Source: Clostridia bacterium
Lineage (GTDB): Bacteria > Bacillota > Clostridia > Christensenellales > Aristaeellaceae
Direction of reading: 5' to 3'
NCBI GenBank assembly: GCA_017458865.1
Contig: JAFSZW010000280.1
Coordinates: 1 to 8,429, forward strand
DNA length: 8,429 bases
Both the position numbers and the translations under genes were made by a program. The notes under the pieces were generated by a model, which was given only the letters and a program-made list of their open reading frames with translations, did no database searches and was not told the origin of the DNA. Shown one piece after another: positions 1 through 5,908 of the stretch; position 1 is the first letter of the stretch, and every line of letters starts with the position of its first letter.

Positions 1-108
1 CAGTGAAAAAAGAAAGCCATCACGCGGGAACTGCCGGACAAAGTGCTTTATTCCCTGATCAGCACCGGTAATCAGCAGTGCCAGGACAATAGACAGAAAT
101 GTATGCAT
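1..108 (-). CDS. lspA: Signal peptidase II (lipoprotein signal peptidase), N-terminal part, cut by the window edge
   Basis: Only the first 36 codons are inside the window. LspA is an integral membrane aspartyl protease that removes signal peptides from prolipoproteins after lipidation. The visible protein starts MHTFLSIVLALLITGADQ: a hydrophobic first membrane segment (about residues 3-15), then a D-Q-x-x-K stretch (D17, Q18, K21) that matches the conserved block at the end of the first helix in LspA. Position supports the call, since lspA lies downstream of divIVA in Bacillus (with ileS between) and related Bacillota. The catalytic aspartates lie outside the window and cannot be checked. The ATG at 108 has no Shine-Dalgarno sequence at normal spacing; the nearest GGGAGG is 24 nt upstream, inside the terminator hairpin. 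A TTG two codons upstream (114) is an alternative start. The call rests on a short fragment plus context. Confidence 0.8.
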   Translation of the reverse strand, partial: MHTFLSIVLALLITGADQGIKHFVRQFPRDGFLFSL

Positions 109-110
109 AA

Positions 111-139
111 ACAAAAGAAACCGGGAGGAAACCCTCCCG
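111..139 (-). terminator. Rho-independent terminator after divIVA
   Basis: On the minus strand a perfect 7-bp stem, CGGGAGG/CCTCCCG (arms at 133-139 and 122-128) with a GTTT loop, is followed by a T-rich tract (GGTTTCTTTTGTTT, about 109-122). It begins 6 nt after the divIVA stop codon, so it plausibly ends the division-cluster transcript. The T-tract runs right up to the lspA start codon, so the terminator doubles as the lspA leader. Some readthrough, or a promoter inside the end of divIVA, would be needed to express lspA. Confidence 0.8.
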
Positions 140-145
140 ATTGAA

Positions 146-670
146 TTACAGAAGTCGCTTGAGATCGGTCATCGACTCGGTCTGCTTTTCAATGACCTTG
201 GACAGCTGCTCATAGTAATCAGTTGTCTGACGGCGCAGGGACGCAAGACGATCCGAAAGATCCGTAATCTGTTTCTGTGCGGCAGTGCGCATATTAACAG
301 CCTCTGCATTTGCATTGCTGATAATGCCCTCAGCCTTGTTCTTGGCCTCAGAAACAATATCATCATACATTGAACGGGCCTTGTTCATCACAAGCTCAAA
401 GCTCTCTGTTGAATGGATATCTTCCTGCACCGGGCGGGCATTTGCCGCGTTGGCAGCTGCGGTCTGCGCGTTGGCCAGCTGGTCCTTTGCCTCGGTCAGA
501 CGTGCATTCAGATCTGTAATCTGCTGCTTGAGGGATTCTGTATCCTTCTCGCGGTTTTCCATTTCCTCCAGAATCTCATCAAGGAAATCGTCAACCTCGT
601 TCCGATCATATCCACCGGTCGCAACAGTTGTAAACACTTTGTTTACAATAGTATCCAAAGTAAGTGCCAT
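146..670 (-). CDS. divIVA: DivIVA-domain cell division / polarity protein
   Basis: This 174-residue protein belongs to the DivIVA family: coiled-coil scaffolds that gather at curved membranes (poles, septa) and recruit division or growth proteins. Residues 1-38 match the N-terminal lipid-binding domain, with GGYDRNEVDDFLDEI (19-33) corresponding to the family's G-Y-D-x-x-E-V-x-x-F-L-D block. Residues about 36-75 and 90-172 are heptad-like coiled coils, separated by an Ala/Asn-rich linker (about 67-80). The ATG is preceded by AGGAG 10 nt upstream, a clear ribosome binding site. It follows ylmH by 33 bp and ends at an intrinsic terminator. The Phe-Arg pair before Gly-Tyr that inserts into the membrane in Bacillus subtilis DivIVA (F17, R18) reads V-A-T-G here, so membrane binding may differ. 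It could be a GpsB- or SepIVA-like paralogue, but the context favours DivIVA proper. Confidence 0.92.
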   Translation of the reverse strand: MALTLDTIVNKVFTTVATGGYDRNEVDDFLDEILEEMENREKDTESLKQQITDLNARLTEAKDQLANAQTAAANAANARPVQEDIHSTESFELVMNKARSMYDDIVSEAKNKAEGIISNANAEAVNMRTAAQKQITDLSDRLASLRRQTTDYYEQLSKVIEKQTESMTDLKRLL

Positions 671-703
671 GAAAACAATACTCCTTTCAACAAATCTGTA
701 TGA

Positions 704-1432
704 TTATTGATATCTAAAAAAAGTAACGCCAATCCGCTGTTTCCTGGTAAGACCGTCCACCGAACGCAACTGAACGCGTCCAATGCCTGCTATGGAAAGC
801 AGCGCACCGGCCTCCACCTGCGCATCTGTACGGATCACCGGTACGTGACTGACTTTGACGCGTCCCGCACGCACCAGCTCTGCCGCATCACTCCGTGAAA
901 GCCGAAACCCCTCGGCAAGAAGTGCGTCAAGGCGGAGAGAGGAAACCGTTCCCCGGAAATATGTACCCTCAGGTTCCGGAATCCTGAGCGGATCCTCGAA
1001 CCTGTGGAAGCACAGTTTCATTCTGCCTGCCCCTGTCAGTGACTCCATAACGAATTTTTCCATGGATTTCACAACAAACAGGTAAACAGTGGAATCTTTG
1101 ATAATAATATCGCCAATGCAGTCCCTTGTCAAGCCTAATCCCATAAAGGCACCGAGAACATCCCGATGCGTGATGGACCCAAACCGGCTTTCGAAGGTGC
1201 TTTCAAGTGCTGACAACGGGAATGCATCCTTTGCCAGCTCGGCATCTCCCCCGACCGCGGCAATGCAGCGCTCGGCATAGGGATATCCGCCCCAGAGCAC
1301 AACGGGCAGCTGCATGGCTTTTGCTGCCGATTCAACCTCCCGTGCCTCCGCCGGATCCAGAAACCGTGTAAAGCGTGCCTGGTAAGCTGTGCCTGCCGCA
1401 CGCAAAAACCCCTGAAGGGCTTTCTCGTCCAT
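704..1432 (-). CDS. ylmH: YlmH-family S4-domain RNA-binding protein
   Basis: YlmH proteins are S4-domain RNA-binding proteins encoded in the sepF-divIVA cluster. In B. subtilis YlmH has been linked to ribosome-associated quality control on stalled 50S subunits. The 242-residue product has the family's N-terminal region with FLDPAEA (24-30), a central block with THRDVLGAFMGLGL (88-101) and IGDIII (107-112) that is highly typical of the family, and a C-terminal S4 domain (about 167-215) starting SSLRLDALLAEGF with SRSDAAELVRAGRVKV after it. I chose the ATG at 1432, with GAG 8 nt upstream and an N-terminus like other YlmH proteins. A GTG at 1441 (three residues longer, 1 nt after the sepF stop) is a fair alternative. 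The tight spacing to sepF implies co-transcription and perhaps translational coupling. In Bacillus ylmG lies between sepF and ylmH; it is absent here. Confidence 0.9.
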   Translation of the reverse strand: MDEKALQGFLRAAGTAYQARFTRFLDPAEAREVESAAKAMQLPVVLWGGYPYAERCIAAVGGDAELAKDAFPLSALESTFESRFGSITHRDVLGAFMGLGLTRDCIGDIIIKDSTVYLFVVKSMEKFVMESLTGAGRMKLCFHRFEDPLRIPEPEGTYFRGTVSSLRLDALLAEGFRLSRSDAAELVRAGRVKVSHVPVIRTDAQVEAGALLSIAGIGRVQLRSVDGLTRKQRIGVTFFRYQ

Positions 1433-1442
1433 TTGCCCCACT

Positions 1443-2006
1443 CTACCTGAATCTTGACTGATTGTTCATGCCGTAACCGTTCATCTCAATGACGTTCACG
1501 TTCTGCGGTGCCAGCAGGTAGGATAGATGCGCAACCTTTATGATGCGTCCTGAGAGCGCGAAGGCCGCGCCGCTCAGCAGATCCACAATCCGTCCACAGT
1601 CTTTCGGGTCAACATTTTCAAGATTCAGCAGGACGCTCTCCCCGTCCAGCAGGAACTGGATGATGTCGCGGCACTCATCAATCTGCCTGACCCGGACAAT
1701 GCGCTCACAGTGCGGTTCAGGTTCGACATTGACCAGCCGGCTGTCTTTTATTATGTTGCCGTCCCGTACCTGGACTGGCGGCGGTACCGTTCTAGATGAT
1801 CCCGTGACGACTTCATCCTGTTCATCCTCGTCCGGATCATCCTCATACTTTCTATTGAAGACGCCTTTCAGGATTTCCGTGAAGCTCCGGCGTTCGCCAT
1901 CGTCCTCATCCTCTTCATCATCCTCTTCCTGATCAAGATCTTCTACCTCTTCATCAGAATCGGTGATGCCGAAGAAACGGCTGCCAATGTCCTTTATAAA
2001 CCCCAT
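1443..2006 (-). CDS. sepF: Cell division protein SepF with an extended acidic linker
   Basis: SepF forms rings or arcs on the inner membrane face and anchors FtsZ there. The 187-residue product has the three expected parts. Residues 1-14 (MGFIKDIGSRFFGI) form an amphipathic membrane-targeting helix. Residues about 15-100 are a linker. Residues about 102-175 are the conserved SepF core, with SVLLNLENVDP (124-134), IVDLLSGAAFALSG (140-153) and a strand ending in PQNVNV (167-172). The linker is unusually acidic: nearly every residue from 18 to 38 is Asp or Glu, with a second acidic run at 55-65. The whole protein is longer than the roughly 150 residues usual for Bacillus. GGAG lies 9 nt before the ATG. 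It follows yggS after a structured 110-bp gap and is practically joined to ylmH. Confidence 0.92.
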   Translation of the reverse strand: MGFIKDIGSRFFGITDSDEEVEDLDQEEDDEEDEDDGERRSFTEILKGVFNRKYEDDPDEDEQDEVVTGSSRTVPPPVQVRDGNIIKDSRLVNVEPEPHCERIVRVRQIDECRDIIQFLLDGESVLLNLENVDPKDCGRIVDLLSGAAFALSGRIIKVAHLSYLLAPQNVNVIEMNGYGMNNQSRFR

Positions 2007-2040
2007 CTATATACGCTCCTAAAGATAAAGTAAACCGCAC

Positions 2041-2091
2041 GCGGCCATCCCCCCTGGGTCTGACCCTCCGGCCGTCCTTGGCCGTGGCCGC
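2041..2091 (-). other. GC-rich inverted repeats between yggS and sepF (possible structured leader or attenuator)
   Basis: The 110-bp gap contains a perfect 7-bp outer inverted repeat (gcggcca 2041-2047 with tggccgc 2085-2091) enclosing two smaller ones: gggtctgaccc at 2056-2066, and cggcc 2069-2073 with ggccg 2080-2084. As minus-strand RNA this could fold as a three-way junction. It is followed by a T-rich stretch (TTTACTTTATCTTT) and then the sepF ribosome binding site. This could be an attenuator, a processing or stability element, or chance in GC-rich DNA. No known riboswitch class is recognised. Confidence 0.35.
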
Positions 2092-2116
2092 TGGCGGGAT
2101 CCCGGACAACTGCAGA

Positions 2117-2803
2117 TTATTTCTGCATGCGATGTCCAAAGATCGCTGATCCAATTCTCACATGCGTAGCACCTGCACGGGCTGCATACAGATAATCATC
2201 TGACATACCCATGGAAAGTTCCACGATGTCGGTTCCTGCAATAGCCAGATCACGAAGCTGCTCAAACAGTGTCCGCATTCTGCGAAACAGCGGCATGAGC
2301 TCAGCCTTGTCCGGCAGATTCGGCATAACGCACATCACTCCGGAAAGCTTAAGTCCCGGATAGGCAGCGCAGGTCCTGGCGAAGGAGAATACCTCCTCCG
2401 GCGTCACCCCGCCCTTTTGCGCCTCGCCGCCGATATTCACCTCAATGAGCACCGGCATGCGCAAACCATGCTGCTGAGCACGGCGGTCAATTTCCCTGGC
2501 CAGAGTGTCCCTGTCAACCGACTGGATCATAGAGACTTTGTCTATTATATGCTTTACTTTATTATTTTGCAACTGTCCAATGAAATCAATTTCGAATCTT
2601 GCATCCAGTTCAGGCAGTTTTTTCAGTATTTCCTGCGCATGATTCTCACCGATATGGAATAGACCGGCGCTGCACAGACGGTTTACCCGCTCTGCGTCCA
2701 CATACTTTGATACTGCAATGAGCTCGGGAACCTGTCCCCACTCACTGCCTGCCTCAGCAAGCTCAGCCCTGATTCTTGCGACATTTTCAAGTATCGTATC
2801 CAT
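2117..2803 (-). CDS. yggS: YggS/PLPBP-family pyridoxal phosphate homeostasis protein
   Basis: This family (YggS, YlmE, human PLPBP) folds like the N-terminal barrel of alanine racemase, binds pyridoxal 5'-phosphate on a lysine, and buffers the PLP pool; no catalytic reaction is established. The 228-residue product shows the PLP-lysine block ELIAVSKYV (K33), the IGENHAQE block (51-58), FIGQLQNNK (74-82), SVDR (95-98), EVNIGGEAQKGG (121-132) and the C-terminal SMGMSDD...RIGSAIFG block (197-223), all in family order and length. The reading frame is open further upstream to an ATG at 2872, but those 23 residues have no family counterpart. The ATG at 2803 has GAGG 8 nt before it, so I chose that. 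Placement just before sepF is classic for Bacillota. It is probably in the same transcript as the HlyD-like gene 109 bp upstream. Confidence 0.93.
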   Translation of the reverse strand: MDTILENVARIRAELAEAGSEWGQVPELIAVSKYVDAERVNRLCSAGLFHIGENHAQEILKKLPELDARFEIDFIGQLQNNKVKHIIDKVSMIQSVDRDTLAREIDRRAQQHGLRMPVLIEVNIGGEAQKGGVTPEEVFSFARTCAAYPGLKLSGVMCVMPNLPDKAELMPLFRRMRTLFEQLRDLAIAGTDIVELSMGMSDDYLYAARAGATHVRIGSAIFGHRMQK

Positions 2804-2912
2804 AATCCCTGCCTCGATAAATGCTGATAGCCTTTCCCCGAATGTCGGTATCATTTCCTGGCATATGGCCATGTCCCGTATGTGAGACGGGCATCCATGC
2901 TACCGGGGTTTG

Positions 2913-4154
2913 TCACTGCAAGAGCAATACGGGATTTTGCCCGTTTAGCGGTGAATTCGGGAGAACCGGGTTAACGTACCGCACCCCCGGCGGATGATCC
3001 TGTTCCTCATGCACCTCAACGGCCACCTGCTGGCCGCCGACCAGCACAATCACATACTTTGTAATACCGTCCGGCATGTAAATCGCTGCCTCAGGCACCG
3101 AATAGGCCTCAACGCTGTTCCCGACTCTTGCCCGGCAGGTCCTGATATTGAGGACCGGCGCCACGTCCTGGGATACCCGGAGACGGAGCAGAAGATCGTT
3201 TCCGATCTGCGTAAAGGAATCCAGCACGCCGGTCACCCGGTAATCATCAAATCCCTCAAGGGCGATCATGTACTCAAGGCCGCGCACCGGATTGAAGGAC
3301 TTGTCCTGACACAGAAACAGGCCGTACCAGACATTGGGATTGACTGTCCTGTAAATGCTGACATTGCCCCTTGCTACCATGGACTGTTCCGGCGCCACGC
3401 CCCTGATCACGTTTCTCACATCATTTGGCGTCAGCTCGGAAAACCTTTCTGAATTGATGGTCCCCTCATATCCGTCCGTATAAAAGCTGACCAGGCATTC
3501 CTCGGTTGCCGTATAGGTCGTCGTCCAGCTTTCGATCTTCTTCAGCTGATCGTTCTCGACCTTATACAGTTCAGACAGATTCTGATCATCCGGATACTTT
3601 GCCTTCAGGTATGACTTCCGGGCACTGAGCTCCGTGGTCAGCTGCTTTTCAAGATTGGAAAGGCTGCCCTCAGCCTTGTCCTGGACAAGGACACGCACCT
3701 GCGCCGCAAGCTCCGCAATCGTACTGTTTTCGTTCTCAAGCGCTGCATCCACATAGGAGGAAAACACCTGGTTGATGTGGTAATTGCGGATCTCATCCCG
3801 ATACGTCTCAAGCCGGTTGATTTCTGTCTGGTTGTAACCGGAGGAATACACCTTGCAGATGACATCGGAGCGGTTCAGGCGGCTGCCCTCGGAGGCGACA
3901 AACTCAATGGTTGTATTGCTTTCCGTATCCCTTATGCTTTCCTCGCGGGCAATGACCATCGTCCCCTCGAACATTCGCGCATCCAAAATGGATTCCGGCA
4001 TGGCTGTCGTTTTCTGCTGTTTAAACAGCGGCGGAATCCAGATGACACCGGCAATAATTGCCGCGCTCAGGATGACAAGAATCATCAGCCGTTTCAGAAA
4101 ACGGACACGCCTGCGCCGTTTTTTGAGCGCTTTCTTAGATAACTTCTTTGCCAT
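2913..4154 (-). CDS. HlyD-like membrane-anchored adaptor protein
   Basis: The 413-residue product looks like a Gram-positive HlyD/membrane-fusion-type adaptor. It starts with a very basic tail (residues 1-22, many Lys/Arg), then a single membrane segment (about 23-44, LMILVILSAAIIAGVIWI), so most of the protein should lie outside the membrane. Residues about 63-106 resemble the first half of a lipoyl/barrel domain, with VASEGSRLNRSDVICKVY matching the family's x-x-x-G-x-x-V-x-x-G-x-x-l pattern. Residues about 110-210 are predicted helical hairpin, and 215-390 are beta-rich, like the second barrel half (MVARGNVSIYR, YRVTGVLDSF, EAAIYMPDGITKYVIVLVGGQQVAVEV). The C-terminus is a Pro/Asn-rich tail. 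No transporter ATPase or permease gene lies beside it, so an efflux role is not shown; a division or envelope role is equally possible given yggS-sepF downstream. The ribosome binding site is weak (GGG, 7 nt). Confidence 0.7.
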   Translation of the reverse strand: MAKKLSKKALKKRRRRVRFLKRLMILVILSAAIIAGVIWIPPLFKQQKTTAMPESILDARMFEGTMVIAREESIRDTESNTTIEFVASEGSRLNRSDVICKVYSSGYNQTEINRLETYRDEIRNYHINQVFSSYVDAALENENSTIAELAAQVRVLVQDKAEGSLSNLEKQLTTELSARKSYLKAKYPDDQNLSELYKVENDQLKKIESWTTTYTATEECLVSFYTDGYEGTINSERFSELTPNDVRNVIRGVAPEQSMVARGNVSIYRTVNPNVWYGLFLCQDKSFNPVRGLEYMIALEGFDDYRVTGVLDSFTQIGNDLLLRLRVSQDVAPVLNIRTCRARVGNSVEAYSVPEAAIYMPDGITKYVIVLVGGQQVAVEVHEEQDHPPGVRYVNPVLPNSPLNGQNPVLLLQ

Positions 4155-4157
4155 GAT

Positions 4158-4208
4158 TCAACCCATGCTCATCAGAATAAGCCCGATAAATGCCAGTTTA
4201 GCCGACAC
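4158..4208 (-). other. Possible hydrophobic 16-residue mini-ORF before the HlyD-like gene
   Basis: A GTG at 4208 opens a short frame reading MSAKLAFIGLILMSMG, which stops with TGA 3 nt before the ATG of the HlyD-like gene. It is in frame with, and 18 nt after, the stop of the upstream THUMP-protein gene. The peptide is strikingly hydrophobic, but there is no Shine-Dalgarno sequence. It may be a coupling or leader peptide, or nothing. Confidence 0.12.
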
Positions 4209-4226
4209 AGTGCTGGCTGGAGATGC

Positions 4227-5201
4227 TTAATTCTGATCCGCATCGTCAACGACATTGAACACTTCAAGGCGGCATTCCTCGCCGCTGACCGTCACCCGGT
4301 AAGCGCCAAGTCGTTCCTGTTCCCCAAGACGGCGGAAAACACGTTCCTGCGCCTTTGGATAAAACACCACAAGGCGTCCGTCCGCTTTCAGAATGCGCAC
4401 AGCCTCGCGAATGGTGCTGCGCAGTGCCTCCTCCTGGATGGAATAGCTGCCCTTCGGTGCAAGACAGACAAACACCGCGTTCTGGCTATGATCCGAGAGG
4501 CCGCAGCAGCCCGGTGACCCGCTCTGGAGGCGGACCGTTTTGCGCAGTACATCCGCAGCGGCACCTTTCACATGGTCCGCCAGGACTGCGTTCACACTGG
4601 CTGCCCCCTGGGCTTTGAGCGCATCCGGCAGATTGGTTCCGGTCAAGCCAAGCACCGCTGCCTGTCCGCCTTGAACCCGTCCCAGGGATGCAATGGTTTC
4701 GCACAGATCCCGCCTGAGCGGGTCTGCATTTTTCTGTCCTTCCCTCTTGTCCATCCGCCAGAGAAAATACAGGCCCTCCTGCCGGAGGTTTACCCATAAT
4801 TCGACCTGCGGCCGTTCCCTGCTCACTTGCATACCAGTCTGCTCACAGATCGTCTTCTCCATCATGGACACATACCGCATATTGGCGGCACAGGGCTGCC
4901 CATCCACGGCGGTCACGATGCGGAAGCGCAGTCCAGCGATGGACTCAAAATCGAACCGGTCCATGAACGCATCCGATGCGCTCAGACGCCGAAGCGCCGC
5001 ATCCAGGTTCTTCTCCGTTTTCATCTCCGCGAGCACCTGGTACGTCCTCTGAACGCACGCAATGTGCGGTTCACGCACGGAACGGTAGACGACCGCACCT
5101 GGCATCATCCTTGTTACCGATACGCCGCCCGTATGCCTGAGTAAGGCCGCAACCGGCTCCTCAAGTCCCGGTAAAAATGTGGAATAGTATTCTTTCTTCA
5201 T
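4227..5201 (-). CDS. THUMP-domain RNA methyltransferase-like protein, apparently without catalytic motifs
   Basis: The 324-residue product resembles the THUMP plus class I methyltransferase family (RlmL N-half / Trm14 / Trm11 type). The N-terminus YYSTFLPGLEEPVAALL (5-21) matches the usual 'x-P-G-L-E-x-x-x' opening. Residues about 60-150 look like a THUMP RNA-binding domain (FRIVTAVDGQP at 93-103, TGMQVSRERPQVELWVNLR at 122-140). A Rossmann-like C-terminus follows, ending in a typical late methyltransferase segment (REAVRILKADGRLVVFYP, 265-282). The two hallmark motifs are not there: the SAM loop DPxCGSGT is replaced by VLGLTGTNLPDAL (183-195), and the catalytic (N/D)PPY motif by VFVCLAPKG (243-251). 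It may therefore bind RNA without methylating it. Other frames show no lost motif, so a frameshift does not explain it. It begins 14 bp after the Nudix gene, with only a weak GAGAAAG ribosome binding site, so coupling is likely. Confidence 0.7.
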   Translation of the reverse strand: MKKEYYSTFLPGLEEPVAALLRHTGGVSVTRMMPGAVVYRSVREPHIACVQRTYQVLAEMKTEKNLDAALRRLSASDAFMDRFDFESIAGLRFRIVTAVDGQPCAANMRYVSMMEKTICEQTGMQVSRERPQVELWVNLRQEGLYFLWRMDKREGQKNADPLRRDLCETIASLGRVQGGQAAVLGLTGTNLPDALKAQGAASVNAVLADHVKGAAADVLRKTVRLQSGSPGCCGLSDHSQNAVFVCLAPKGSYSIQEEALRSTIREAVRILKADGRLVVFYPKAQERVFRRLGEQERLGAYRVTVSGEECRLEVFNVVDDADQN

Positions 5202-5215
5202 TCGGTTTTTCTTTC

Positions 5216-5767
5216 TCAGTAGTACCTGCGTTTTTTTCGGCGGTTGTTCCGGCGGTTCCGATCCATGAAGCTGTTCCGGTATTCAAACAGCGAACGGAAA
5301 TAGGAATCCCCATAGTTGTAAAGCTGTCCAGTCCGGATCATGTGCATCATGCGTGGAACAGTGCACCAGCGGACCTCAGCAACCTCCTCTTCCTGCAGTT
5401 CAAAAGTTTCCTCTGCCTGTTCTATCTGCAGACTGTAAACGCTGCAGAAGGAGATCGTCCGGCGCATTTTGAACACCAGATGCATCTCCTCCGGCCTGGC
5501 CTCTACGCCAAGCTCCTCGTGCAGCTCACGGAGAGCCGCCGTCAGAGGGTCTTCCCCGCTGATCGCTGAGCCGCCCGTTGCCGCCCAGCTCCCGGGTTTC
5601 CACTGAACACGGTCAGCCCGCTTCTGAATCAGAAAAGATCCGGAATGGTTAATCGGCCAGATGTGCACGCCAATGTGATACAGACCCTGCGGAATCTCCT
5701 GACCCCGTGTCAGTTTCTGTTCCATCTTATGCCCATCTGCATCGTACAGGTCCCATATCTCCGGCAT
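5216..5767 (-). CDS. Nudix hydrolase (IPP-isomerase-like subgroup)
   Basis: Nudix proteins hydrolyse nucleoside diphosphates linked to another group, using a metal held by the Nudix box. The 183-residue product has a complete box matching G-x5-E-x7-R-E-U-x-E-E-x-G-U: G66, E72, R80, E81, E84, E85, G87, V88. The opening EIWDLYDADGHK (3-14) and the block GLYHIGVHIWPIN (28-40) are typical of the Nudix subgroup often annotated as IPP-isomerase-like or YfcD-like; the substrate cannot be read from sequence. The C-terminus is strongly basic (about residues 170-183, many Arg/Lys, ending RRYY), which could bind nucleic acid. The start at 5767 is set by GGAGG 7 nt upstream. A longer frame to 5827 would add 20 residues but reads through an inverted repeat and lacks a ribosome binding site. 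Confidence 0.88.
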   Translation of the reverse strand: MPEIWDLYDADGHKMEQKLTRGQEIPQGLYHIGVHIWPINHSGSFLIQKRADRVQWKPGSWAATGGSAISGEDPLTAALRELHEELGVEARPEEMHLVFKMRRTISFCSVYSLQIEQAEETFELQEEEVAEVRWCTVPRMMHMIRTGQLYNYGDSYFRSLFEYRNSFMDRNRRNNRRKKRRYY

Positions 5768-5774
5768 TCCATTT

Positions 5775-5779
5775 CCTCC
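5775..5779 (-). promoter_or_regulatory. Ribosome binding site that fixes the Nudix start
   Basis: GGAGG on the minus strand, 7 nt before the ATG at 5767. It supports that start over the in-frame ATG at 5827. Confidence 0.8.
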
Positions 5780-5793
5780 AAACGCGGACTGAA

Positions 5794-5861
5794 CCCGGAA
5801 AACAGTGCCGGTTGCCGCATATGCCATCTGGCAGCCGGCAGCCGGCCGTATGTTTTCCGGG
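5794..5861 (-). repeat. Long inverted repeat between fprA and the Nudix gene
   Basis: A perfect 11-bp inverted repeat (cccggaaaaca 5794-5804; tgttttccggg 5851-5861) flanks a 46-bp centre. The centre holds a second nested pair (gccggttgcc 5807-5816; ggcagccggc 5830-5839), which pairs 9 of 10 in the minus-strand RNA and 10 of 10 with one G-U in the plus-strand RNA. Together they could form a 68-nt hairpin ending 14 nt before the Nudix ribosome binding site. No T-tract follows on the minus strand, so it does not look like a normal terminator. It could be an mRNA-stabilising or processing element, or a small dispersed repeat. Confidence 0.6.
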
Positions 5862-5908
5862 ACGCCATTCAGTAATCTTTATCAGTTGCTGCCGCCGGCA
5901 GACTGACA

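Noticed and set aside
1540..1932. A Ser-rich open frame on the plus strand opposite sepF
   Set aside because: The poly-Ser run is the complement of SepF's Asp/Glu codons; there is no independent evidence for a gene.
2804..2872. N-terminal extension of YggS by 23 residues
   Set aside because: The family normally starts near MDTILENVARI; the ATG at 2803 has a plausible ribosome binding site and the upstream ones do not.
2875..2891. Small inverted repeat cccgt/acggg after the HlyD-like gene
   Set aside because: Only 5 bp with a 7-nt loop and no T-tract; not convincing as a terminator.
2994..3452. A 152-codon plus-strand frame opposite the HlyD-like gene
   Set aside because: Antisense shadow without family resemblance.
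4486..4797. A frameshift as the reason for the missing motifs in the THUMP protein
   Set aside because: The alternative minus-strand frame over this stretch contains no DPxCGSGT or NPPY-like motif, and the main frame stays protein-like throughout.
5768..5827. N-terminal extension of the Nudix protein by 20 residues
   Set aside because: It would be translated through the inverted repeat; the strong GGAGG belongs to the ATG at 5767.
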